Source of the DNA: Chloroflexota bacterium
GTDB taxonomy: Bacteria; Chloroflexota; Dehalococcoidia; Lucifugimonadales; JADFKI01
Length of the DNA stretch: 36,173 nt
Assembly: GCA_009840355.1 (NCBI GenBank)
Contig: VXNZ01000038.1
Coordinates: forward strand, 1-36,173
Direction: 5' to 3'
Shown: in pieces, positions 16,223 to 24,175 of the stretch
How the letters are laid out: the number at the start of each line of letters is the position of its first letter
Position numbering within the stretch: position 1 is the stretch's first letter
Translations under genes and position numbers: made by a program
Notes under the pieces: generated by a model
Told to the model about the DNA's origin: nothing
What the model saw: the letters and a program-made list of their open reading frames with translations, nothing else
Database searches by the model: none

Positions 16223-16485
16223 AGTCCTATCCTCCTTGCTGATTGCTTGTCCATTTCTTGTAAATTTACGATCCGATTACGATGCGGTCTCAAGCGCTCC
16301 GTAATGCGCTTGCCGAGAATCGATCGGCTGCGCGCGGATGCGACGACCGCGTTGTTTCTACCGTTGCACTATATCAGATAAGCAAGCCTCCTGACTTTCT
16401 TCGAGACGAAATTGCAAGAATCATTGATGAGAGTCTGCCGCGAATGCGCCACTGACAGCATTCTCAGGCAGTTCACCCCCTGCGA
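16223..16485. other. Gap between transporter permease and binding-protein genes
   Basis: The stretch holds the ribosome binding site of opuAC (complement of TCCTCCTT near 16231-16238) and no supported gene. Its length suggests a separate promoter or RNA processing site for the binding protein, which transporters often need in excess. No clear promoter or terminator is seen. Confidence 0.5.
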
Positions 16486-17550
16486 TTAACCAGCAGCATG
16501 GCTCAGTGCGTCTTGGCGGCCACGGGCTACGCCCTGCGTGAGCCGATCGAAGATGATGGCTAGGAAGACGATAGCTGCGCCGGAGATTAGCCCTTCGCCG
16601 ACCTGGTTCTTTTGCAGGGCGCGCAGAACGTTGTCGCCCAAGCCGCCGGCGGCGACCATGCTAGCGATTGTTACCATTGCGAGCGCCATCATCGTGGTCT
16701 GGTTGATGCCCGCCATTATCGTGGGCATTGCCATTGGCACTTGCACCTTCGTCAGCACCTGCCAAGGTGATGCGCCGAACGAACGCGCGGCTTCTACGAC
16801 TTCTTCATCTACTTGTCGAATGCCCAGATTGGTCAGGCGTATGACGGGCGGCACGGCGTAGATGAGCGTGGCGAATATGCCTGCCGGTGAGCCGAGTCCG
16901 AAGAACAGAATGCCCGGCAACAGGTACACGAAGCTGGGCATCGTCTGCATGGCGTCCAGAATCGGGCGCATTATGTTGTCCGCCAGCTGACTGCGTGCGC
17001 CAATTACGCCGAGCGGCAGTCCGGCGGCGACCGCGATTGCGACCGACACCAGCATGAGCGCCACTGTGTCTATCGTGTTCTCCCACAGTCCCATAAAGCC
17101 GAAGAACAGCATCGCGAAAGTGGTGAAGAGCGCCATAGGCCAACGCCCGACAGCGTACGACAGCAACGCGAGCGCGACGACTATCGCGGGCCAGGGAATC
17201 CATTTGAGAGTTTCTTCGATGTACCGCAAGGCGTATTGGATAGCCGCCTTAAGCCCTTCGAACAGCCAGTCGCCGTTCTTTGTCAGCCAGTCCGCCCAGC
17301 CGTCGATGCTGTCGCCGGTTACCTGCCGCAGCGATTTCTCGATGACGACCGTGTTTGCGCCGGCAGCGACTTCCGAGCTCGATACGGTGGTGGGGTATTC
17401 CATGTTGGGACCCCAGACAAGCAGGCATGCAAGGAGCACGATGATCACCGCGCCGATGCCGAGCAGCCAGAAGTAGATGCGCGGCACCTGGCTTGCGGTT
17501 ACTCGTTGTGCGTCTTCGGAGGTCTGTTGAAGGTTTTCGACTTGCGCCAT
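16486..17550 (-). CDS. opuAB: Glycine betaine/proline-type ABC transporter permease
   Basis: The 354-residue protein has one N-terminal membrane helix (about 27-46), an outward loop, and a further set of helices from about 118. The EAA loop that contacts the ATPase is EAARSFGASPWQVLTKVQVP. A region MPSFVYLLPGILFFGLGSPAG is typical of ProW/OpuAB. The gene begins 2 nt after the ATPase stop and is surely cotranscribed. It probably forms the homodimeric channel with the ATPase below. Confidence 0.93.
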   Translation of the reverse strand: MAQVENLQQTSEDAQRVTASQVPRIYFWLLGIGAVIIVLLACLLVWGPNMEYPTTVSSSEVAAGANTVVIEKSLRQVTGDSIDGWADWLTKNGDWLFEGLKAAIQYALRYIEETLKWIPWPAIVVALALLSYAVGRWPMALFTTFAMLFFGFMGLWENTIDTVALMLVSVAIAVAAGLPLGVIGARSQLADNIMRPILDAMQTMPSFVYLLPGILFFGLGSPAGIFATLIYAVPPVIRLTNLGIRQVDEEVVEAARSFGASPWQVLTKVQVPMAMPTIMAGINQTTMMALAMVTIASMVAAGGLGDNVLRALQKNQVGEGLISGAAIVFLAIIFDRLTQGVARGRQDALSHAAG

Positions 17551-17552
17551 GC

Positions 17553-18779
17553 TTAATCCTCCATCGAGTCGTCCGACATCCCTGTAAGCAGAGCGCCGCG
17601 GTGCACTTGGCCGAGCAGCCGACCGTCTTCGTTGACGACTGCGATGGGATGCTCCGTGCTCGCCGCCATCGGGATAAGTTCTTCGATGTACGCGTCCGGA
17701 CTTGAGGTCATCACTTCGGACAGTCGAACATCGCGCAGGGATTCGACTTTCTGCCGCGCGAGATTTCCGGCTTCGTCTTCGGTGATGATGCCCTTCAGGA
17801 TGCTGTTGTGCCCAAGCACGAGCAACACATCGGTATCGTTGCTGCGCATTGCTTGGAGCGCGGCGCGTGGGCCCTGCCAGTCGTTCACGACCACATCGGG
17901 TTCTTGCATAATCGCTTTCGCCTGAATGACCTTCGCGCGCGAAACATCCTGGATGAATGAAGTTACATAGTCGTCCGCGGGCAGGGTTACTATCTCTTCG
18001 GGCGTGCCTTCCTGCACAATCTCGCCGTCGCGCATAATGGCGATGCGGTCGCCGATTTTCAGCGCCTCGTTGAGGTCGTGTGTGATGAAGACGATGGTTT
18101 TCTGGATGGATGTCTGCAGCGAGATAAGTTCGTCTTGCATCTCTCGGCGGATGAGAGGGTCGAGTCCGCTGAACGGCTCGTCCATCAGCAGCACTTCGGA
18201 GTCGGCTGCGAGCGCGCGCGCCAGTCCGACACGCTGCTGCATACCGCCGCTCATCTCGCTGGGCAAGTAGTCTTCCCAGCCCTTCAGACCGACGGTCTCA
18301 ATGGCTTCGAGCGCCGCTTCGTAGCGCGCTTCTTTGTCAACGCCGCGAATCTCCAGCCCGTATGCGACATTGTCGAGCACGCGGCGATGTGGCAGCAGCC
18401 CGTAGTGCTGGAAGACCATCGCAATCTTCTCGCGGCGGAACTGGATGAGCTGTTCGGAGTCGAACTTCAGCACATCTTCGCCATCGAACAGCACCGCGCC
18501 TTGCGTGGATTCGATGAGGCGGATGAGGCAGCGTACCAGCGTTGATTTGCCGCTGCCGGACAGTCCCATAATGACGAAAATCTGCCCTTTGCCGACTCGG
18601 AACGACACATCGCGCAGTGCGACGACAAGCCCTAGTTCTTCCTGAATTTCGGCGCGCGATGACGAGGCATACTTGTCCTGGAGGGCGATTTTCGGGTTCT
18701 TGCCGAATACCTTCCAGAGGTTCTTGACCTCGATCTGCGTTGGCTGGCGCTGCGTATAATGAGGGTCTTCCGTTGCCAT
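17553..18779 (-). CDS. opuAA: Glycine betaine/proline-type ABC transporter ATPase with CBS domains
   Basis: The 408-residue protein has Walker A GLSGSGKST (72-80), the signature MSGGM (176-180) and Walker B VLLMDEPF (196-203), with the extra helix before Walker A seen in ProV/OpuAA. The C-terminus (about 286-400) forms a pair of CBS domains, which in OpuA sense ionic strength. It is the first gene of the operon; the 5' region is unusually long (about 620 nt to the next gene). Import of betaine or a similar osmoprotectant is likely. Confidence 0.94.
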   Translation of the reverse strand: MATEDPHYTQRQPTQIEVKNLWKVFGKNPKIALQDKYASSSRAEIQEELGLVVALRDVSFRVGKGQIFVIMGLSGSGKSTLVRCLIRLIESTQGAVLFDGEDVLKFDSEQLIQFRREKIAMVFQHYGLLPHRRVLDNVAYGLEIRGVDKEARYEAALEAIETVGLKGWEDYLPSEMSGGMQQRVGLARALAADSEVLLMDEPFSGLDPLIRREMQDELISLQTSIQKTIVFITHDLNEALKIGDRIAIMRDGEIVQEGTPEEIVTLPADDYVTSFIQDVSRAKVIQAKAIMQEPDVVVNDWQGPRAALQAMRSNDTDVLLVLGHNSILKGIITEDEAGNLARQKVESLRDVRLSEVMTSSPDAYIEELIPMAASTEHPIAVVNEDGRLLGQVHRGALLTGMSDDSMED

Positions 18780-19094
18780 ATACCAGCCTTTCCGGCGAAT
18801 ACCGTTCGCCTGACATGCCGCGCCGCGCTCGCGAGTGCGTGAAATCGCACTGTCATGACGGCTTGGTGTCTAGTGGCTGCTGAGGTTGTGGAGCCGATAA
18901 CTCTTGCGCTCTCGGCTACTGTGATTGACTAGTGCTTGTCTGAAATGCGGAGATGATGTAATTGTGGTTGTGAATGAATAAATGAATGATTAAGGCGGCG
19001 GAAGCCTACATATATCGCGTTGGCGATTAGGGTGTATTGACGGGCGAGCCGCTTTCGCTAGGGTGTTCAAGTCCGAATATCTGTGCAATGGGAT

Positions 19095-19123
19095 TTTGAC
19101 ACGCTGGCTATCAGCATGTCAAA
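19095..19123. promoter_or_regulatory. 29-bp palindrome overlapping a promoter-like sequence
   Basis: The sequence is TTTGACA (19095-19101), C, GCTG, five central bases GCTAT, CAGC, A, TGTCAAA (19117-19123): 11 of 12 pairs match. The left arm holds a perfect -35 TTGACA (19096-19101), and 17 nt later TCAAAT (19119-19124) could serve as a -10. This arrangement would let a dimeric regulator cover the promoter. It sits between divergent genes. Confidence 0.55.
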
Positions 19124-19360
19124 TATGGCAGGGGTGATGCGATCGTGTCGCATACTGCGATGGCGACTCTCGGCTGCGACGATTTGGAACGAATAACGAC
19201 GATTAACGTATGACTCTTATGGCTTGGCGGAAGAGCTGGCAAATCGTCTGTTGCCTAGGCTGTTTCCCAAAACTGCCCTTGCGATGGTAAAATCAGTCGC
19301 AATTAGGCGCGATGAATAGGCGACGAAATGAAGAACCACATTCATTGATAAAGAGGACGA

Positions 19361-19384
19361 ACATTCAGCAGTACATTCAGCAGT
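19361..19384. repeat. Perfect 12-bp tandem duplication
   Basis: ACATTCAGCAGT is repeated exactly twice, ending just before AAGGAGG (19386-19392), the ribosome binding site of the next gene. It lies in the 5' leader. Confidence 0.8.
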
Positions 19385-19400
19385 GAAGGAGGCTACCAAA

Positions 19401-21416
19401 GTGGCAGTCGTACAACTAGAAATCAGCAGGCGCGCTCCTTATGCGGGCGGCGAGAGATTTGGCGATGTGGGCGCGTATGAACAGATTGACGGCACGGTTC
19501 ACTATGCTGTCGATCCGTTGCATTCCGCCAACGAGGGCGTCGTTGACTTGCAGCTCGCGCCGCGCGATTCTAAGGGCAAGGTATGGTTCTCGTCGGACTT
19601 CACACTGCTGAAGCCCGAGAATATGGAGAACGGCAACGGCAGCGTGCTCTACGATGTGGTCAACCGCGGACGAAAGACAGTGATGGGGCGTTTCAACGAC
19701 ACGGGTAAGCCCACGATGCCGTCCGACCCGCTGGATTCGGGCAACGGCTTCCTTATGCGGCACGGCTATTCCGTGCTGTTCGGCGGCTGGCAGGCGGATG
19801 TGCCGCGTGGTGTTGGGCTTATCGGCTTGCAGGCACCACAAGCGCAGGACGCGGACGGCAACCCAATCCGCGGTAAGATTATGTGCCAGTTCCAAGCGAC
19901 GCACTTCACGCAGTTCTTCCTGCTTGCGGACAGGCAGCACACGCCGCATCCCGCCGCCGACGAGAACGAAGCGGATGCAACGCTGACTGTGCGCGACCAT
20001 CCCAACAGCCCATCCGAACCGATAGCGCGGGACAAGTGGCGCTTCCTGCGCTTTGAGGACGCGTCAATAGAGCCGGATCCTTGCCATATCTACATGGAAG
20101 AGGGCTTTGAGCCGGGCCGCATATACCAGCTCGTGTACACCACGACGGGCAGCACGATTGTCGGGCTTGGCTTTGCGGCGATGCGCGACATCGTTTCATT
20201 CCTGAAACATGGCACGGCAGGGCAGGGCAACCCGTGCGCGGGCGGCATTCAACGAGCACACGCGTTTGGCGCATCGCAGAGCGGCCGCTTCTTGCGCGAG
20301 TATATTCACACCGGCTTGAACACCGACGAAAACGGCAACATGGCGCTGGACGGCATAATCTCGCATGTCGCGGGCGGCATGCGCGGCGAATTCAACCTTC
20401 GATTCGGTCAGCCGTCTAAGGATGTGTGCTACATCATCCCGAAGCTGTTCCCCTTCGCGGACACGGAGCAGTCCGACCCCGTAACGGGTGAGAGCGGCTC
20501 GCTGCTGGAGAACTTGCAGGCGCGCGGACACATGCCGCGCATTATGTTCACCAACACATCGGCGGAGTATTGGCGCGGCGACGCGGCGCTGATACACACG
20601 AACTTTGCCGACATGAGCGACGCGCCGGAGGAAAGCGACTTTGTGCGGCGGTATCACTTCGCGGGTTCGCCGCATGGCTCAGGGCATTTCCCGCCGCTCG
20701 GCACGCGCGCGGACGGCATGCGCGGGCAGTTGCCGTTCAACATCATCGAGTACAATCCGCTGCTGCGCGCATCGTTGGAAAACCTAGACATGTGGGTACG
20801 CGGTGAGCGTCCGGCGCCGGCGAGCAGGCATCCGCGTATCTCGGACGGTACGGCGGTCGAATCGCACACGCTAGCGTCCAAGTTCCTGCGGATACCGGGC
20901 GTCGCGTTCCCTGAGAAGGTTACGCGCGCGATGCGCCTCGACTACGGACCTGACGCCAAGAACGGGCGCACGACTATGCTGCCGCCGGTGCAGGGCGAAG
21001 AGTTCCCCGCGCTAGTGGCGAATGTGGACGACGACTGCAACGAGGTTGGCGGCATTCGCCTGCCCGACCTGATGGTGCCGGTCGCGACTTACACGGGCTG
21101 GAATCTGCGGCATCCGGACATCGGAGCGCCCGGCTTGGTCATCGGCATCACGGGCGGACTCGCGGGCTGGGTGCTGCCGTTCCCGGCAACGCCTACGCAA
21201 GGCGCAGCGATCCGCGACCCGCGTCCTGCCATCAGCGAGCGTTATTCGTCGAAGGACGACTATCTGGCGCAGACGGAACGCGCCGCACAGGAGCTTGCCG
21301 GCGAAGGCTACATGCTGACTGAAGACATCGAAGATTCGCTTCGACGCGCGGCAGTTCGTTACGACTATTTCACCGCAAACGGCAGCGCGAACGGCGCGAC
21401 AAACGGCAGCGCATAG
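19401..21416 (+). CDS. Large alpha/beta-hydrolase-domain protein of unknown substrate
   Basis: The 671-residue protein resembles the Abhydrolase_10 type of proteins. The nucleophile elbow is GASQSGR with Ser292 (G-x-S-x-S), followed by F-L-R-E-Y; a likely catalytic His lies in SPHGSGHFPP. No signal peptide is evident. The start is GTG at 19401, 8 nt after AAGGAGG; a GTG at 19383 is in the ribosome binding site itself and unlikely. The substrate cannot be told; an ester or amide is plausible. The last residues are a Gly/Asn/Ala/Ser-rich tail (NGSANGATNGS). The Vms1-like gene begins 3 nt after the stop, so the two are cotranscribed. Confidence 0.8.
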   Translation: MAVVQLEISRRAPYAGGERFGDVGAYEQIDGTVHYAVDPLHSANEGVVDLQLAPRDSKGKVWFSSDFTLLKPENMENGNGSVLYDVVNRGRKTVMGRFNDTGKPTMPSDPLDSGNGFLMRHGYSVLFGGWQADVPRGVGLIGLQAPQAQDADGNPIRGKIMCQFQATHFTQFFLLADRQHTPHPAADENEADATLTVRDHPNSPSEPIARDKWRFLRFEDASIEPDPCHIYMEEGFEPGRIYQLVYTTTGSTIVGLGFAAMRDIVSFLKHGTAGQGNPCAGGIQRAHAFGASQSGRFLREYIHTGLNTDENGNMALDGIISHVAGGMRGEFNLRFGQPSKDVCYIIPKLFPFADTEQSDPVTGESGSLLENLQARGHMPRIMFTNTSAEYWRGDAALIHTNFADMSDAPEESDFVRRYHFAGSPHGSGHFPPLGTRADGMRGQLPFNIIEYNPLLRASLENLDMWVRGERPAPASRHPRISDGTAVESHTLASKFLRIPGVAFPEKVTRAMRLDYGPDAKNGRTTMLPPVQGEEFPALVANVDDDCNEVGGIRLPDLMVPVATYTGWNLRHPDIGAPGLVIGITGGLAGWVLPFPATPTQGAAIRDPRPAISERYSSKDDYLAQTERAAQELAGEGYMLTEDIEDSLRRAAVRYDYFTANGSANGATNGSA

Positions 21417-21419
21417 AGT

Positions 21420-22217
21420 ATGCTAGAACTGGTAGAGCGCCATTCCACCAGCAGGGCGCGGCTGCGTCGCCTGCTCGACGAAATTGCCGCTGAAGGCTGG
21501 TGCGAGAGGACGCTCTACCTTACGCCCGCGTCATATGAGGCGCGTATGCAAGACCGCCGCATCGTCCGTCCGAACATGCCGGACGACGATGCGATGGGCG
21601 TGGTCGCGCAATCCGTCGGCGAGTCTGATACGGGCCTTGCGCTCTTCATTGGAGATGGCAAGGCGGTCGCGGTATGCCCACCGTTTCCCTTTGCGGACGA
21701 CGTGTCGCGCTCCGGATTCGTCGCGTCGCCACTGCTTCGTATGCTCGACCGCGAATATGTCGTAGGTGTGGTGTTGTTGCGTCTAGGGCGCTACGCAGTC
21801 GGCGTTGTGCGTGGCAATAAACTCGTCGCATCCAAGACAGCGGGACGCTACATGAAAAATCGCCATCGCGCCGGCGGACAATCTCAGCGCCGCTTCGAGC
21901 GCAGCCGCGAACGCCTAATCCGTGAGCTTTACGACAAGACTTGCGAGATTGCCAATGCAGTCTTCGAGCCATACATCGACACCATCGACCACATTTTGCT
22001 AGGCGGCGAAAACTCTACGCTAACGGGCTTCGTCGACCGCTGCCGCCTACTCCGCGACGTGGACGACAGGGTGCTATCGCGCCGCCTAGCCGTGGACACG
22101 CCCAACCGCAAGGCGCTCGACAACATCGCCTTCGAAGTGTGGAAGAGCAGGGTGTACTCGTTTCAGAGCGTCCCCGAATCTGTCGAAACCGCTTCTCCAG
22201 CTACGGAACGCCAATAG
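21420..22217 (+). CDS. Vms1-like (VLRF1-type) peptidyl-tRNA hydrolase / ribosome-rescue factor
   Basis: The 265-residue protein looks like the bacterial branch of the Vms1/eRF1-like release factors. A beta-rich part (LLRLGRYAVGVVRGNKLVAS, 119-138) leads into a basic loop with GGQSQRR (152-158), which matches the Gln-bearing catalytic loop of VLRF1 proteins and recalls the GGQ of release factors. A long basic helix (RRFERSRERLIREL) follows. In eukaryotes Vms1 frees stalled peptides from tRNA on 60S subunits; a role in clearing stalled 50S-peptidyl-tRNA is the natural inference. The last 30 residues are variable. The gene is directly downstream of the hydrolase gene; no RqcH is in the window. 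Confidence 0.75.
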   Translation: MLELVERHSTSRARLRRLLDEIAAEGWCERTLYLTPASYEARMQDRRIVRPNMPDDDAMGVVAQSVGESDTGLALFIGDGKAVAVCPPFPFADDVSRSGFVASPLLRMLDREYVVGVVLLRLGRYAVGVVRGNKLVASKTAGRYMKNRHRAGGQSQRRFERSRERLIRELYDKTCEIANAVFEPYIDTIDHILLGGENSTLTGFVDRCRLLRDVDDRVLSRRLAVDTPNRKALDNIAFEVWKSRVYSFQSVPESVETASPATERQ

Positions 22218-22227
22218 AATCCGAGCC

Positions 22228-22456
22228 TTATTTGTACTCTACTGCGAGGCGCAAGCTAGTAGGGAGCGCTTGGCAGGTGAGGATGACGCCGCGCGCAATT
22301 TCGGTTTCCGTGAGAGCCATCCGCGTTCGCAGGCGTGCGCACGGCGTTCAGCACCGTCAGCCCCTCATCAACTGCCACGGTGAGCGTCTGACCGTTGAGC
22401 CGCACTGACGTTTTTGCCGCAATGCCCGCGGCTAGTATGGGAAGAACGCGCTCCAC
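22228..22456 (-). pseudogene. Relic of a 2Fe-2S ferredoxin-type domain
   Basis: On the minus strand one frame encodes SVRLNGQTLTVAVDEGLTVL, like the first two strands of a plant-type ferredoxin domain. After a frame change near 22350 another frame encodes MALTETEIARGVILTCQALP, then Thr-Ser and LRLAVEY-Lys before a TAA (22228-22230). This matches the last helix, fourth cluster Cys and final strand of PaaE-like domains. The segment that should hold the first three cluster cysteines is missing. So a deletion with a frameshift has removed the cluster. The parent protein was probably a reductase; the rest is not seen upstream. Not functional. Confidence 0.65.
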
Positions 22457-22524
22457 ATCCAGTACCAGCCCAGCGCGGTGGCAAGTAGCAGCGCCGCCAC
22501 TGCCACCACCGTTGGCGGCTTCAT
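22432..22524 (-). CDS. Possible 30-residue membrane microprotein
   Basis: A frame from ATG (22522-22524) to TAG (22432-22434) encodes Met-Lys-Pro-Pro followed by one hydrophobic helix (VVAVAALLLATALGWYWMW) and a short aromatic tail. GGGGAG precedes the ATG but is closer than usual. It overlaps the ferredoxin relic in another frame, which lowers the chance that it is real. A tandem TTAGAATGT repeat (22539-22556) lies just upstream. Confidence 0.3.
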   Translation of the reverse strand: MKPPTVVAVAALLLATALGWYWMWSAFFPY

Positions 22525-22601
22525 TCTCCCCAGCGCATTTAGAATGTTTAGAATGTAGCGTATCTTCAGGTTACCCGTGCTGCCGTCACGTTCGACATGG
22601 C

Positions 22602-23372
22602 CTACTGCGCCGTATATCCGCCGTCCACCACCAACGGCGTGCCTGTTACGAATGCGGACTCGTCAGATGCGAGGTACAGGGCTGCGTTGGCGATGTCGTC
22701 CGGCTGCCCCAGCCGCCCTATCGGATGCCTCTGCTTCAGGAACTCATAAGACTCCGGAACATCAGTCAGAATGCGGGTCATGTTCGTCTCCACATAGCCG
22801 GGGCATATGCAGTTAACGCGGATGCCTTTAGGCGCGAGATCAAGCGCCAGATTGCGTGTGAATTGGAGCACCGCGCCCTTGGACGGGTTGTATGGGCTGA
22901 AGCCGTTGGTCATTCCCATAGGATACCCCACCAGCGACATGATGGAGCCGATGTTGATGATGGAGCCGCCGCCCGCCGCTTCCATCTCAGGCGCGGCATG
23001 CCAAGAAACCAAGTAAGTGCCTTTAATGTTCACATCCATCACCTTGTCCCAAACATCTTCGTGCGTCGCGCCTTCTCCGAGGTCGATTCTGCCGCTCACT
23101 CCCGCGCTATTCAGCAGCGTATCGAGTTTGCCGTATGCGTCTATGGCGGCTTGCACCATCGCTTTCGCGTCTGAGTCGCTTACGACATCGCCGCCTATTG
23201 CCGTTGCTTCGCCGCCCGCTTCCCTAACGGCAGCGGCAGTCTCGACCGCGGATGCCTCGCTGATGTCAGACGCCACGATGCTCGCGCCTTCTGCCGCGAA
23301 CCTGAGCGCGGTTGCCCTGCCGATGCCCGCTCCCGCGCCCGTTATCAGCGCGACCTTGCTTTCCAAACGCAT
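22602..23372 (-). CDS. SDR-family oxidoreductase with intact active site
   Basis: The 256-residue protein is a classical short-chain dehydrogenase: TGAGAGIG (11-18), an NSAG motif (88-91), structural Asn in MDVN (115), catalytic Ser143 (IGSIMS), Tyr161 and Lys165 (YNPSK). The acidic Asp at the end of the second strand (SD, 36) suggests NAD(H) rather than NADP(H). Substrate is unknown; it resembles FabG- or sugar-alcohol-type members. ATG at 23370-23372. Unlike the first SDR in the window, it has all catalytic residues. Confidence 0.92.
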   Translation of the reverse strand: MRLESKVALITGAGAGIGRATALRFAAEGASIVASDISEASAVETAAAVREAGGEATAIGGDVVSDSDAKAMVQAAIDAYGKLDTLLNSAGVSGRIDLGEGATHEDVWDKVMDVNIKGTYLVSWHAAPEMEAAGGGSIINIGSIMSLVGYPMGMTNGFSPYNPSKGAVLQFTRNLALDLAPKGIRVNCICPGYVETNMTRILTDVPESYEFLKQRHPIGRLGQPDDIANAALYLASDESAFVTGTPLVVDGGYTAQ

Positions 23373-23422
23373 GAAATACCCTCGTCTAATCGTTCAATAC
23401 TCTTGCAGCCGTTACTCTTGCA

Positions 23423-23462
23423 TTCCATTCCCTCTTGACGCGGGAAGGTTAGGATGGGAAGT
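23423..23462. repeat. Degenerate C/G-rich hairpin repeat
   Basis: ATTCCCTCTTGACGCGGGAAGG followed by TTAGGATGGGAAG resembles the family at 13-52, here between two minus-strand genes. Confidence 0.5.
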
Positions 23463-23494
23463 AAAACGAACTATGAATGAATTGTGTGATTTCT

Positions 23495-24175
23495 TCAACC
23501 AATCTCAAAATGCTCGCCTTGCGTGTGTGTGCTCCACTCGCCGTCGCGGTACACTGTTACCTCTCCTTCGCCTAGCACGCGCCAGCCGTCGCCGTCGCTG
23601 ACGCAGCCGGTCGCGCCGTCTATGCCCAATGCGGTGAGTCTGCCGGTTGTTTCATGGCGCAGATCGCGTGCCGTTTCGTTCTTGCTGGCACGCTCGTGGT
23701 GCGGCAGCACAACCACACCCGGCACGATTGACAGCGCATCAGTCCACTGGCGAAAGCGCATACGCTCGCCCATTACCATCGCGCCGGCGCTGGAACCGGC
23801 GACTATCAGATTGCGCTCCAAGCCTTCTTGAACCTTTCGCAGCAGGAGCGACCCGCGCAGAACTTCCAGCAGATACGCAGGATTGCCGCCTGCGAAATAC
23901 ACGATGTCCGCCTTGTCCACCTGCGAGACCAGGCTTTCGTCGTCTGCCTCTTCGGAGCTTAAGACCATTAGCGGCTGCGCGTCGGCGCCCAGCGTCTCAA
24001 ATTGCTGGACGCCGTGGGTCGCTTGCAGAACCGGGCGTCCTTCCTGAGCTGTCGCTGTTGGCACGATAAGCACTCGCGGCTGTACGTGGCCCGTAGCGTT
24101 GACTAGCTCGTTGTCCATCTGACGGCAGGATACTTGAAATTCGTCTCCGCCGACTAAGGCAATCTTGCCTGCCAT
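23495..24175 (-). CDS. Peptidase S51 / cyanophycinase-like protein
   Basis: The 226-residue protein has the class I glutaminase-like fold of S51 peptidases. Motifs: IVPTATA near 37, a FAGGNPAYLLEVL substrate-site segment (94-106), the nucleophile elbow AGSSAGAM with Ser129, and LPHHE, a likely catalytic His. Such enzymes cleave Asp-containing dipeptides or cyanophycin-type polymers, often with isopeptide bonds. The ATG abuts the TAG of the phosphotriesterase-type gene upstream, with no gap, so the two are cotranscribed. Its exact substrate is open. Confidence 0.82.
   Translation of the reverse strand: MAGKIALVGGDEFQVSCRQMDNELVNATGHVQPRVLIVPTATAQEGRPVLQATHGVQQFETLGADAQPLMVLSSEEADDESLVSQVDKADIVYFAGGNPAYLLEVLRGSLLLRKVQEGLERNLIVAGSSAGAMVMGERMRFRQWTDALSIVPGVVVLPHHERASKNETARDLRHETTGRLTALGIDGATGCVSDGDGWRVLGEGEVTVYRDGEWSTHTQGEHFEIG

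Larger units (their letters stand above)
18780..19400. other. Long divergent intergenic region
   Basis: About 620 nt separate the divergent opuA operon and the alpha/beta-hydrolase gene. Notable contents are a 29-bp palindrome (19095-19123), a hairpin ATGCGA-TCGTG-TCGCAT (19137-19153) and a tandem 12-mer ACATTCAGCAGT (19361-19384) directly before the ribosome binding site. No RNA gene or coding sequence is recognised. The length would allow an unannotated leader or small RNA. Confidence 0.6.

Noticed and set aside
15353-16381. Plus-strand 342-codon frame opposite the binding protein
   Set aside because: Its apparent repeats mirror the 63-bp repeats of the real gene; no motifs and no ribosome binding site.
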